A DNA stretch of 64,000 bases. It comes from a virus. This document shows, piece after piece, positions 1-7,767 of the stretch (position 1 is the first letter of the stretch; each line of letters begins with the position of its first letter). Both the position numbers and the translations under genes were made by a program. The notes under the pieces were generated by a model. It was not told the origin of the DNA, did not search any database, and saw nothing but the letters and a program-made list of their open reading frames with translations. The stretch spans positions 1-64,000 of the IMG/VR virus record IMGVR_UViG_3300000553_000030. One strand, written 5' to 3'.

Positions 1-139
1 CTACCAATACACATTTTTCAGGGGTGGTGGTAAGGGTTGATAACAATGTATTTTTTGAATCAATTACCAGTATTGTCGCTTCAACTTCTCCGCGTAGATT
101 GTATTTTTCAATGAAAGTTTCTAATATTTGCTTCTTCAT
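1..139 (-). CDS. Hypothetical protein, N-terminal part (runs off the window)
   Basis: A minus-strand ORF starts at an ATG at 139 and stays open to the window edge, giving 46 residues that begin MKKQILETF. A GGAT-less but purine-rich leader (AAGATAACAAT) precedes the start. A good sigma70-type promoter lies at 151-179, so this is probably the first gene of an early transcription unit continuing to the left. I do not recognise the family. Confidence 0.55.
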   Translation of the reverse strand, partial: MKKQILETFIEKYNLRGEVEATILVIDSKNTLLSTLTTTPEKCVLV

Positions 140-150
140 ATTGTTATCTT

Positions 151-179
151 AATATACCACAATCCGTATAAGTTGTCTA
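151..179 (-). promoter_or_regulatory. Sigma70-type promoter for the gene at 139
   Basis: On the minus strand TAGACA (179-174) and TATATT (156-151) are separated by 17 bp, with TGTGG directly before the -10 box as in extended -10 promoters. The predicted start of transcription is only about five bases before the ATG at 139. Confidence 0.55.
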
Positions 180-182
180 CAA

Positions 183-983
183 TTATATTTCAGTATTTTC
201 GGCAGGTTCCTTCAGACATCGCAAAAGATTTCCAATGTTTTCATCATTGTAAAATGGATCTAATTGAGGATCGCTTCTGATTGAATTGGCTATATCTGGA
301 TACAGTTCAAATAAAGCATTAAACAGTGTTTGTCCCTGTCTCCAATCTGGATTTGCTGTCAACATTAAGTCGGCAATTCTAAGTAATGCTTCCATTTCAA
401 ATTCGTTTAATTTCATATTAAGTTTCCCATTTCCAATTTGTGACATTTCTTCCGGTGACACTAAATCGTGAACAATTCCTATCCACTTACAATTTCCACA
501 ACATGCTTCATTGCTATCTACATATTCCACATCGTCACGCCAAACATAACCAAAAAGTGTCTGACTAATGTTAGTACAAAAACATTGTGGACAGCATCGG
601 TGATGTTTGTGGTATTCAGAAGAGTTTTTAAATTTGTTCATAAGTTTGTCTGCACCAATTTTTAAAAAGGGTTTAACACTTTTAGACCGCTTTTTATACG
701 TCATATATTTTTCAAAGTATTTTAGTGCCGTATCATTTGTTAGTTTATTCCACCTAAACACTTCTATTGTTCTATCAAATGAATTTCTAATATACATTTT
801 TGTATATTCATAGGTTTTGTAATGAATGTATCCAACACTTGTTATAGACTCATTACAACTTGATTGAATCCGTTTTGGGGTTTCTGTTTTATACATTCTA
901 TAATATAACAAATTATCTGGAAGAATTCGTTTTTTTCTATGTAACACTCCACCTAAAAATAGATACTCTTTATCAATTGTCAT
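183..983 (-). CDS. Hypothetical zinc-ribbon protein (266 aa)
   Basis: The protein has a basic N-terminal half and two CxxC pairs, CPQC at about residues 131-134 and CGNC at about 162-165, spaced as in a structural zinc ribbon. This suggests a small DNA-, RNA- or protein-binding fold in the middle of the chain. The start codon at 983 overlaps the end of the next upstream gene (stop at 973), so the two are probably co-translated. No catalytic motif was seen and I do not recognise the family. Confidence 0.6.
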   Translation of the reverse strand: MTIDKEYLFLGGVLHRKKRILPDNLLYYRMYKTETPKRIQSSCNESITSVGYIHYKTYEYTKMYIRNSFDRTIEVFRWNKLTNDTALKYFEKYMTYKKRSKSVKPFLKIGADKLMNKFKNSSEYHKHHRCCPQCFCTNISQTLFGYVWRDDVEYVDSNEACCGNCKWIGIVHDLVSPEEMSQIGNGKLNMKLNEFEMEALLRIADLMLTANPDWRQGQTLFNALFELYPDIANSIRSDPQLDPFYNDENIGNLLRCLKEPAENTEI

Positions 984-1170
984 ATCTGCTCAAATTTTGA
1001 TAAATTGCCCAACAAACGTCACAATCACATCCTGGTTTTCTAATGGCTTTATATTTAGGATGTTTCTTACACTTTTTTGAAATGATTTGAAGTTCTTTTT
1101 TAACTTCCTCTGTATACATTTTTCGTATTAGTGGTTCTGATATTTCCTTGCCAAGTTCAACGTTTTTCAT
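973..1170 (-). CDS. Small Cys-rich hypothetical protein (65 aa)
   Basis: The C-terminal half contains HPKYKA followed by CDCDVCWAIYQ, a clustered-cysteine motif that could bind zinc. It lies 2 bp from the gene upstream (stop at 1173) and overlaps the gene downstream, consistent with one operon. Function unknown. Confidence 0.6.
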   Translation of the reverse strand: MKNVELGKEISEPLIRKMYTEEVKKELQIISKKCKKHPKYKAIRKPGCDCDVCWAIYQNLSRYDN

Positions 1171-1172
1171 AA

Positions 1173-1826
1173 TTAGTCCTCTCTTCGTTTATAAATTGTA
1201 TATCCACCACATTCGGGTGTATTAGTAATACAATCAGAGCACAAAGTTTTATACCAATCATAATTACCACGAACACAAAGATTTCCAGGTTTGCCACAAA
1301 CTTCACAAATTTTATATGACATTGCTGAAGCCATGCTAATCATTCCGTTTAATTCATCATTACTATAGTCTGGATATATGGTCAATTGTCCGAATTTCTC
1401 TTTAACTTGACCAAATTCCAACGGTTTAACATTTGGCTTAATATATGTTTCTTTAAACATTGGAAGCAATCCGCCGAGTTTTCTAAGAATCCTTGTTAAT
1501 GCCGGTAATTTATCATATTGGCCATCATAATATACATGACATCTATTTGGGTCTTCTTTAGCAATTTTATAACTAATATAAAATAAACAATTATTAATTT
1601 TAACGATTACCCAATTAATACTCTTTTTATACCACGGAGTAGCGTTAATATATTGAGGATTATCAATTCTAAACTGAATAGTAGAACACAATGTATCAAT
1701 TATTTGATACCACCCATCACCACACTCGAACAATCTAGCCATACAACTATCATGTATGGACAAATGTGCTTGTCTAAAAATATTGGGATATTTTTCCAAT
1801 AATTTCTTAGTATTTTCTTTATTCAT
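1173..1826 (-). CDS. Hypothetical protein with C-terminal zinc finger (217 aa)
   Basis: Near the C terminus it has CEVCGKPG and, after about 20 residues, CSDC, a likely treble-clef or zinc-ribbon site. The rest is mixed alpha/beta with no motif I recognise. Its start at 1826 overlaps by four bases (ATGA) the stop of the HNH endonuclease gene upstream, so the endonuclease cassette sits directly in front of it and probably feeds ribosomes into it. Confidence 0.6.
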   Translation of the reverse strand: MNKENTKKLLEKYPNIFRQAHLSIHDSCMARLFECGDGWYQIIDTLCSTIQFRIDNPQYINATPWYKKSINWVIVKINNCLFYISYKIAKEDPNRCHVYYDGQYDKLPALTRILRKLGGLLPMFKETYIKPNVKPLEFGQVKEKFGQLTIYPDYSNDELNGMISMASAMSYKICEVCGKPGNLCVRGNYDWYKTLCSDCITNTPECGGYTIYKRRED

Positions 1827-2590
1827 ATAATGATATTATCACGATTATTCTGTGATGTCAATAATTTTTTCCAATGATGTCTATTAAAATTTGTTTTTGG
1901 ATGACAACTACAACATAATGTTATTAAATTTTTAATTGTATTATTTAGTTTGTTATAATCAATATGGTGAATTACCAGATTTCTTTTAAATTTTTGCTTA
2001 GATTTATTTTCATCTATAAAGCATACTTGACACCTGTAATTATCTCTTGTTTTTATTATATTTTTTAGTGTGTTATTAAATTCTATAGAATATTCTCCAA
2101 AACTACTTCCACCATTCCAACAAGGGTTTCTTTCTCCCATTTTACTAACTTTTATTTTTTCTCGTGCCTCCGATTTTTTAGCGGGATTTGTTTTTGGATT
2201 TTTTAATCTAACCGAATTAGCTTTATTTAAACATTTTTTACACAATTCGCTCGTATAATATATTTTAGCATTGCAAAGTTTACATTTTCCAGTTTTGCGA
2301 TTTCCAGAGGTTTTCCCATCTTTAAAATTTGGATTGTTTATCCCAACATATTTGCCAAGTTTAACTATGCTTTGTTGTTTTTTACTTGTATCTGTATGGA
2401 ACTTTTTATAAAACCCATTTCTATCCCCAATGCTTGCACACCGTCTACAAAATGTTCCGGCCGGGTGAATCCATGTATCACAATCTTTACATTTCTTTTT
2501 ATATCCATATGTTCTTCCACTAATTCTAAATCGTTTTTCCTTTGTTTTTATAATATCTGGAAAGGTTGATTTTTCTAAATCTTTTTGCAT
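1823..2590 (-). CDS. HNH homing endonuclease with zinc fingers
   Basis: Two or three CxxC zinc-binding modules (CKDC...CRRC; CKLC...CKKC) precede a C-terminal HNH domain: YRCQVC, then VIHHIDYNKLNN, NLITLC and CCSCH, which supplies the His-Asn-His metal site and the structural Cys pairs. Such proteins make a site-specific double-strand break in endonuclease-free alleles so that the gene is copied by recombination. The frame is open upstream to 2686, but the DNA from 2672 to 2526 encodes the MGRK leader in another frame, so I place the start at the ATG at 2590. The last four bases overlap the next gene's start. Confidence 0.8.
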   Translation of the reverse strand: MQKDLEKSTFPDIIKTKEKRFRISGRTYGYKKKCKDCDTWIHPAGTFCRRCASIGDRNGFYKKFHTDTSKKQQSIVKLGKYVGINNPNFKDGKTSGNRKTGKCKLCNAKIYYTSELCKKCLNKANSVRLKNPKTNPAKKSEAREKIKVSKMGERNPCWNGGSSFGEYSIEFNNTLKNIIKTRDNYRCQVCFIDENKSKQKFKRNLVIHHIDYNKLNNTIKNLITLCCSCHPKTNFNRHHWKKLLTSQNNRDNIII

Positions 2591-2672
2591 TTTTCCAATA
2601 ATATCGCATTTGCCTATCACGGCGTTCTGCAATGAGTTCTTCAATTGGCCTGTTAAGTTTTTTTCTTCCCAT
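2526..2672 (-). CDS. MGRK-type basic leader ORF (48 aa) before the HNH endonuclease
   Basis: This ORF begins MGRKKLNRPIEEL and continues with a strongly basic helix containing RYYWKN and RYYKNKGK. Three other endonuclease cassettes in the window (32439-32597, 45663-45803, 58401-58562) start with an ORF sharing MGRK, EE and the RYYxKN pattern, which shows that this frame, and not the overlapping one, is the conserved coding frame. It overlaps the endonuclease by tens of bases in the +1 frame. A late-type box CTATTTATTA lies just upstream at 2691-2700. Role unknown; a DNA- or RNA-binding peptide that regulates or couples translation of the nuclease is my inference. Confidence 0.65.
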   Translation of the reverse strand: MGRKKLNRPIEELIAERRDRQMRYYWKNAKRFRKINLSRYYKNKGKTI

Positions 2673-2690
2673 AAATTTTTATTCATATAC

Positions 2691-2700
2691 TAATAAATAG
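2691..2700 (-). promoter_or_regulatory. CTATTTATTA box before HNH cassette
   Basis: The minus-strand sequence reads CTATTTATTAGTATATG. The same box, in the same orientation relative to the gene, precedes most endonuclease cassettes here, and I interpret it as the core of a phage-specific (late) promoter. Confidence 0.5.
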
Positions 2701-2753
2701 TATATAGAAAATTAAAAGTATAAAAAAATGTATGAAAATTTTGTTGTAATTCT

Positions 2754-3068
2754 TTACGCATATGTTAATTCTTTCTTTGGTTTGTGTCTAAATATTTTCT
2801 TCTCAATAAAATCTTCTAATTCATCTTCAAGTCTCTCTAAAAATTCTTGTTCTACTTCATATCGAGTAGTCTGTTTTGTGTTTTCTTTTACTATCTTCAA
2901 AACATCGGTAATTGTTTCTGGTGGATGTTTTACATCTATGTAAAGTGCTCCAAATGGATAGTTTGACCAAACAGAATCCACTGAAATCGAAGTTTGTAAT
3001 CTAAATCCCAACGATTCCAGAAACTTTTCAGATTTTTCCGGTAAATGTATTTGTGTTAAGTGCGCCAT
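2754..3068 (-). CDS. Hypothetical protein (104 aa)
   Basis: A short acidic-then-basic protein with a central segment rich in Glu and Lys (EFLERLEDELEDF) that is likely helical. It shows no known motif. It precedes the endonuclease cassette in the same direction. Confidence 0.5.
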   Translation of the reverse strand: MAHLTQIHLPEKSEKFLESLGFRLQTSISVDSVWSNYPFGALYIDVKHPPETITDVLKIVKENTKQTTRYEVEQEFLERLEDELEDFIEKKIFRHKPKKELTYA

Positions 3069-3153
3069 ATTAAATCCAAATAATCGCTACAGAATTTACA
3101 TTCATCTTTTATGACGGAAGGAAACCCAATCGCCAATTGTATGTAAATCTTTA

Positions 3154-3219
3154 GGAAAGCCTAGAGTATTACAAGCACAATCCCTTTAGGGGTTGTGTGG
3201 TTGACTACAGAGTCTTTCC
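3154..3219. repeat. Interrupted inverted repeat / stable hairpin
   Basis: An inner stem GCACAATCCC (3175-3184) pairs with GGGGTTGTGT (3189-3198) around a TTTA loop. An outer helix GGAAAG (3154-3159) pairs with CTTTCC (3214-3219). It lies directly after the stop codon of the minus-strand gene ending at 3205 and overlaps its last codons. There is no U-run on either side, so it may be an RNA-stabilising or factor-dependent end structure; it is not a tRNA. Confidence 0.45.
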
Positions 3220-3393
3220 CTTTGATTCGTGTTCTACGACAAATTTTCGCAATGAATTAAAAAAATTGTCAGCAAACATATCTAATGTTTCATCACTGAC
3301 ACAAGTAAATTTTCCATTTCGTAAATCACGGCTTAATGCCATTAATGTTTTCTTTGTTTGTGCTGTATTGATGTGTTTTCGATTTTCATTCAT
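3205..3393 (-). CDS. Small hypothetical protein (62 aa)
   Basis: A helical, charged 62-residue protein beginning MNENRKHINTAQ. No motif recognised. Its 3' end lies in the hairpin at 3154-3219. Confidence 0.45.
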   Translation of the reverse strand: MNENRKHINTAQTKKTLMALSRDLRNGKFTCVSDETLDMFADNFFNSLRKFVVEHESKGKTL

Positions 3394-3425
3394 ATTTTAT
3401 ATTTCCTTAATCTTTAATTACTTTA

Positions 3426-3680
3426 TCAGATTTTTTCAACCTTGTCAATCTTTATTCCTTTCCACTCATAATCTATAATTTTATAATTATTGTCGAATAT
3501 GGTGTCCAAATCTACATCGTGGTGAATAAGTCTCAATTTACACGCATAATGTTTTGACAACCAATCTTGAATATTTTGGTCATTTACTGACAAATAATGA
3601 GAAGTGCAACTAGGATTACTTACAAATATATGACACGCTTCTTTGTGTTCATCACAAACAGCTCTATACCATGTTTTCAT
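3426..3680 (-). CDS. Hypothetical protein (84 aa)
   Basis: An 84-residue ORF beginning MKTWYRAVCDEHKEACHIF with Cys/His residues in the first half (C...H..C.H) that might bind a metal. It is 9 bp downstream of the next gene and probably belongs to the same operon. Function unknown. Confidence 0.5.
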   Translation of the reverse strand: MKTWYRAVCDEHKEACHIFVSNPSCTSHYLSVNDQNIQDWLSKHYACKLRLIHHDVDLDTIFDNNYKIIDYEWKGIKIDKVEKI

Positions 3681-3688
3681 ATTAACTC

Positions 3689-3952
3689 TTATTTTTTTTT
3701 CAAAACTATTTCCATTTCATCTTTTGTAGGTTCATCGTTTATCCCACAAATCTTACATTGGTCATCTAATAAAAAATCTCCCTGTTTCAACAATTTACAA
3801 TTTGCCCGATATCCAGAACCATCATAATATGGGCAGGGATTGGTCTTAATTATAAACCCATACGTTTCATCAGGAACAATTTTCTTAATCGTATAACAAT
3901 ACATTCCACTGGGCACTCTAAATTTTGCTATTAATCGCTTTATTAGTTTCAT
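3689..3952 (-). CDS. Hypothetical Cys-containing protein (87 aa)
   Basis: Contains CPYYDGSGYRANC followed by CKICG, four cysteines spaced like a zinc-binding module. The N terminus overlaps the end of the upstream gene by 35 bp. I do not recognise the family. Confidence 0.5.
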   Translation of the reverse strand: MKLIKRLIAKFRVPSGMYCYTIKKIVPDETYGFIIKTNPCPYYDGSGYRANCKLLKQGDFLLDDQCKICGINDEPTKDEMEIVLKKK

Positions 3953-4259
3953 TTATTCCTTTATAACACTTGTTGCCTGTTGCATACTTAAAATCCACAT
4001 AAAATACTAGTGATGTCGGGGTGTCCATAGGTTGAACACTTATCAAGTCCCTCACTACAATATTATAATTCGCTTTTAGTATAATTGGAAATGCTATTTT
4101 TCTAAATGGTCCACGTTTGAAAATATCATACCAAACACATCTAATTAAACGACTTAAATATGGTATTCCAAAAAGCAGTGTACTGCCAATCTTATATTTT
4201 AATCGTTTATACCACGGATATTTAACTGGTTCTATTGATATAATACCGATATCCCTCAT
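3918..4259 (-). CDS. Hypothetical protein (113 aa)
   Basis: A basic protein with aromatic patches (YPWYKRLKYK; CVWYDIFKRG). It starts 8 bp after the stop of the polymerase C-terminal ORF, so it is likely co-transcribed with the polymerase. No known domain seen. Confidence 0.5.
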   Translation of the reverse strand: MRDIGIISIEPVKYPWYKRLKYKIGSTLLFGIPYLSRLIRCVWYDIFKRGPFRKIAFPIILKANYNIVVRDLISVQPMDTPTSLVFYVDFKYATGNKCYKGINETNKAINSKI

Positions 4260-4266
4260 ATTTTCC

Positions 4267-5214
4267 TTAAAATGTAAAAAACTGTTCTGCTATTCTGACA
4301 CTAATCGATGGATATTTCCAACCAAGGACATCGAACAATCCCCTTTTCTTTGGTTTGTTTGTGGTAAATTTGCTTTTTAACTCCTGTTCGTACATCCCGC
4401 GACGATCTACGTATTCTGTGATAAAGTCCAATATTTCCTTCGGATCAGTTCCGTCACTCTTTAACGCTAAACAATCAATTCCATATTGGTTTTCTTTGAG
4501 ATATACATATCGAATCTTTTGCCCAGTATAAATTGGTTCAACCGTTTTACTAAGACCAAGTTTAGCCAACAAATCGTTATAATGTAACGCGGCTTTTACT
4601 TGGGCAGGGGACCCCCCGATGATTTCAAAACGCTGCCTTCCTTTAGGATTATAATCTTTATCCCCCTTCCTAGACATGAATTTAACAGAGGTTGATTTAG
4701 CACCATCAAATAGTTCAATATCCTTTAATCCCTCTTCAAATTTGATAATTTTGTCGTCAATCTCTTTTTGGTCTTTATTAGTCAAAATCATTTCCATGAT
4801 TTCTTTCATAAAGTTACTAAATTTTGGTGGGAATGATGAACGGACAACATCGATGCCCTTAACATCCATCTTACTACAGTTGTTGCCGCCTTCATTTACA
4901 ATCCATTGACAATATCTTTTCTTGGCTATCCAAATGGCAGATTCTGCAACCATTTCCTGTTTAATAAAGAATTTATGAACCTTAACATTAAATAATCGTT
5001 TGGCTAACACATCGACCATCCCGTTGATATGAGATTGGACATCTCCTGTAATTGCCAGTGTCGCTTTAATCATTTCCTCGCGGTTTTTACGGTCAATATT
5101 TGGATACCGTTTTTCAATTAATGGTATAGATGATGCAAACGCTGAATCTGTGTCGCTGTAAATTACGTGGTCCGTATTACATGGTAATTCTTCAATTGTT
5201 ATTATTTTCTTCAC
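4267..5214 (-). CDS. DNA polymerase family B, C-terminal fragment (palm motif C and thumb)
   Basis: The 315-residue ORF carries the catalytic motif C as YSDTDSAF within its first 30 residues, followed by the family B thumb-type region and a C-terminal tail. It continues where the ORF at 5192-6964 stops, so together they form one T4 gp43-like replicative polymerase. It starts with GTG at 5214, preceded by GAGG six bases upstream, inside the last codons of the N-terminal ORF. That spacing fits coupled re-initiation; a frameshift giving one chain is the alternative. Polymerase genes split near this region are known in some T4-like phages. There is no intein motif at the break. Confidence 0.85.
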   Translation of the reverse strand: MKKIITIEELPCNTDHVIYSDTDSAFASSIPLIEKRYPNIDRKNREEMIKATLAITGDVQSHINGMVDVLAKRLFNVKVHKFFIKQEMVAESAIWIAKKRYCQWIVNEGGNNCSKMDVKGIDVVRSSFPPKFSNFMKEIMEMILTNKDQKEIDDKIIKFEEGLKDIELFDGAKSTSVKFMSRKGDKDYNPKGRQRFEIIGGSPAQVKAALHYNDLLAKLGLSKTVEPIYTGQKIRYVYLKENQYGIDCLALKSDGTDPKEILDFITEYVDRRGMYEQELKSKFTTNKPKKRGLFDVLGWKYPSISVRIAEQFFTF

Positions 5215-6964
5215 ATTTCACCTCATAAACAATTTCGTATGTGCCATCATCATATGTTACCTTATATTTTTTACCGAGTTCTTTTTTGTAATAATTGTTT
5301 AATACATTACCAGCAAATTTAATAATCTCTTGACCTGAAATAGTGACTGCTTCTGCGCAATAATGGTTGTAAAATCTAAAGCTTGGAAGCCCAGTAACAC
5401 CATAAATACTATTGGACAAAATCTTCAATGTCATCTGCTTTCTATTCAACACAATATATTCATCATGCTTACCAGCCCTTTTCAGAACATCGGCTTTCTT
5501 TCTTACGACTTTTCTATCTTCAATCCATCTCTCAATTACGGTAGGAATAACTCCGGGAGTAGTTAGATTGAATAATGCCCCGTTAGATGCTACTGAATAA
5601 TTCCCCCTGGCAATCAATTCCTTAAATTGTTCAATGGTATACTTTGTTCCGCTTACAGAAACTTCTGTCAACTTATTATTCAAATAATCGTCAGGTTTCC
5701 ACTTATCTACAACACCAACTAGCGTTTCTGGACTTATGTTCAGGCTTTGGATAATACTCGGATATAGGGATTGCATATCCAAATCGTACACCCAATCGTA
5801 TTTTCCGGGAACCGGTTCCTTAACAAATGCTCCAATAAACGTAGGACCATCTTCATCACCATCTTCACTTTCTTCAATGTCAAGTTCTACATCAATTTGT
5901 AGTGTAGGTTTGTTACAGGCAATCAAATTGTTGCGTTTCAAATATGTCAAAATAGCACCTTCCAAGAACCTCGAAGATTTTTCAAAATATTCATAAGGAA
6001 CATGGCAAAAGTGACAAATTTCTCTGGCTTGGTCAATGTAATTATATTTCTTATCCAATTCAACAACGATTTTAACGTCATTCAAGTTATATTCGATATA
6101 TTTTTTGATATCGGTTTTGTAAAGATTGTTCAAACTACCAGTGTATTCTGTTTTACCAATACCAACTTCTTTCTTACCAATTTTTCCCAGTTGATATGAT
6201 GCTTCGTTGACACCGCTATACCGCTTATACATAGGATAATAATCTAATGCGGTACATACACCAGCAATAATCACTTCGTCTTTGTACTTTGATTGATATG
6301 TTACTCCAATCGGAGATAATCGATTGACTTCACGACTTCCCATTGTATTCTTAATACGATTATAAAGATATGGAATATCAAATCCAATTGATTCAATTCC
6401 GGGAGTAGAACTATGGGTGCCTCTCGAATTCCACCCGGTAACAATCGTTGGTTGGATTTCTTCCCAAACATTCAAAAATGCATATAATAATGACTGTTCA
6501 TCCTTAAATGAACGCAATTTCAATTCGTTTGTATCGGAATCTTCGATTAGACCATCAGCATCCAAGATTAATGATGTATATTTCTGAGTGGTTTTATCAT
6601 ATAAAGAAATTGCCGTGATTTTCTTATCGGCAAGCTTCATATTGGCAAAACCACCTTCAACATCAGTTTCAATATCAAGAACAACTATATTATGCCCGGT
6701 GGAAATTTCATCACTATCATAATACCCTTCAATCAAAGCTCTTACAGACAAATCAACATCTGATTCAAATAATGATGGATCTTTTGGGTTTGCATACGTA
6801 GTTCGTTCAAGTTTATCACCAAATACGGATGTATATGTACCAACAGGAGAACGGCGATAGGCATAATTTAATTGGGCATGAGGAATGACCATTGGATCGG
6901 GCAATTGGTCATCAAATATATAAATTCTCTCATTTCTCTTATCGTTATATACCGTTTTGTACAT
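5192..6964 (-). CDS. DNA polymerase family B, N-terminal fragment (exonuclease, palm, fingers)
   Basis: The proofreading exonuclease has Exo I DIE (about residues 97-99), Exo II ending FDIPYL (195-200) and Exo III YNLND (292-296). Polymerase motif A is DLDMQSLYPS (about 394-403) and motif B has KILSNSIYG (514-522). The chain ends with a hydrophilic tail just before motif C, which lies in the next ORF. Exo II has about 14 extra residues between the Asn and FDIPYL (RGTHSSTPGIESIG). The ATG at 6964 begins six bases after a -10 box, so the message may be leaderless. Role: replicative chain elongation. Confidence 0.9.
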   Translation of the reverse strand: MYKTVYNDKRNERIYIFDDQLPDPMVIPHAQLNYAYRRSPVGTYTSVFGDKLERTTYANPKDPSLFESDVDLSVRALIEGYYDSDEISTGHNIVVLDIETDVEGGFANMKLADKKITAISLYDKTTQKYTSLILDADGLIEDSDTNELKLRSFKDEQSLLYAFLNVWEEIQPTIVTGWNSRGTHSSTPGIESIGFDIPYLYNRIKNTMGSREVNRLSPIGVTYQSKYKDEVIIAGVCTALDYYPMYKRYSGVNEASYQLGKIGKKEVGIGKTEYTGSLNNLYKTDIKKYIEYNLNDVKIVVELDKKYNYIDQAREICHFCHVPYEYFEKSSRFLEGAILTYLKRNNLIACNKPTLQIDVELDIEESEDGDEDGPTFIGAFVKEPVPGKYDWVYDLDMQSLYPSIIQSLNISPETLVGVVDKWKPDDYLNNKLTEVSVSGTKYTIEQFKELIARGNYSVASNGALFNLTTPGVIPTVIERWIEDRKVVRKKADVLKRAGKHDEYIVLNRKQMTLKILSNSIYGVTGLPSFRFYNHYCAEAVTISGQEIIKFAGNVLNNYYKKELGKKYKVTYDDGTYEIVYEVKCEENNNN

Positions 6965-6970
6965 TGACCC

Positions 6971-6999
6971 AATATAACCGATTCCCGTTTAATTGTCAA
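6971..6999 (-). promoter_or_regulatory. Sigma70-type promoter of DNA polymerase B
   Basis: On the minus strand TTGACA (6999-6994) and TATATT (6976-6971) are 17 bp apart. The -10 box is six bases from the ATG at 6964, so transcription should start at or next to the start codon. The -35 box overlaps the 3' end of the FecR-like gene. Confidence 0.65.
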
Positions 7000-7700
7000 T
7001 TTGTTTTAACACCAAAAACCTTTCCATCTATTATAACAAATATAACGTCTTTCAGTGATTCTGACAATTTGTTAAATGTGGTTTTCAGTGAAAGCAAGTC
7101 ATCATCTGCAATTGGTTTAGTGGAAATGGTTGATTTTTCAACCGAATAGAAATTGGCATCCTTGGTGGATAATGGTATATGCTTTGTTATAATACCAACA
7201 GTATTCTCAGACAATTTATACTTTTTACCTTCAAGCACATTCAATACATCGGCTTCTCCCTTATAAACAGCTATAATCGTGGTTCCCTTATCAGTAATGA
7301 CTCTAAACTGTCCACAATTTAGTATTATATTAATTCTGGGAGTATGTACTATTAGGTTATTCTCAATATTGTTGGTATTGCCATTGATTATATCAACAGT
7401 ACCGGACATTAAAGAGAATGTATATTTAGTTTTAATAGATTTTAATGTTGCTGGAAGTTCTGGTTTGGAATAATCAGCATATGTCTGGTTAACAAGGAAC
7501 TGAGAATTTTCATTAATTGATATAAAAACGTTATTGAAATATGCTATATCGGTTATCGTATTGCTGCCGACATTATAAGTAATCTGTTCTTCAAATGATT
7601 CATATGTCTTACCACCAATAAAATAATTGGAAGGCATATCTTTAGCGTATAATGTATAGCAGAATAATAACGGCAATAGAATTTTTATAAGTTTGGTCAT
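6996..7700 (-). CDS. Exported FecR-domain-like protein (234 aa)
   Basis: The N terminus is a classical signal peptide: a basic MTKLIK start, a hydrophobic stretch LLPLLFCY, then a probable cleavage region near YAKD. The body is beta-rich, and the middle (SGTVDIINGN... TPRINIILNCGQFRVITDKG) resembles FecR-type domains, which are periplasmic. A CTATTTATA box lies just before the start, suggesting late expression. A phage-encoded exported FecR-like protein could act at the host envelope, for example in superinfection exclusion or lysis timing, but this is inference. Lipobox not seen. Confidence 0.6.
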   Translation of the reverse strand: MTKLIKILLPLLFCYTLYAKDMPSNYFIGGKTYESFEEQITYNVGSNTITDIAYFNNVFISINENSQFLVNQTYADYSKPELPATLKSIKTKYTFSLMSGTVDIINGNTNNIENNLIVHTPRINIILNCGQFRVITDKGTTIIAVYKGEADVLNVLEGKKYKLSENTVGIITKHIPLSTKDANFYSVEKSTISTKPIADDDLLSLKTTFNKLSESLKDVIFVIIDGKVFGVKTN

Positions 7701-7704
7701 ATAC

Positions 7705-7713
7705 TATAAATAG
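7705..7713 (-). promoter_or_regulatory. CTATTTATA box before the FecR-like gene
   Basis: The minus strand reads CTATTTATAGTATATG with the ATG at 7700. Same box and spacing as at several endonuclease cassettes; candidate late promoter. Confidence 0.5.
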
Positions 7714-7733
7714 CCACAAAAGATTAAAATAAG

Positions 7734-7761
7734 TTGTCATTTAATTGACTTATGGTAAAGT
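7734..7761 (+). promoter_or_regulatory. Candidate promoter for the RecB-like nuclease gene
   Basis: TTGTCA (7734-7739) and TAAAGT (7756-7761) are 16 bp apart, and the -10 box is followed by six bases and then the ATG at 7768. The match is moderate, but the six-base distance to the start codon is the same as at both DNA polymerase genes. Confidence 0.4.
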
Positions 7762-7767
7762 AGATAA

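Noticed and set aside
2591-2686. Shared N terminus LWEEKNLT of the HNH and GIY-YIG reading frames
   Set aside because: It is the translation of the MGRK leader DNA in another frame. The MGRK frame is also shared by two cassettes where this frame is closed.
3154-3219. tRNA-like fold
   Set aside because: Arms do not give a seven-base anticodon loop, T-loop or CCA end; only two nested stems pair.
5192-5230. Cys plus six residues at the end of the polymerase N-fragment as a possible intein N-part
   Set aside because: No intein C-half precedes the polymerase C-fragment, which starts with a GTG and its own ribosome binding site.
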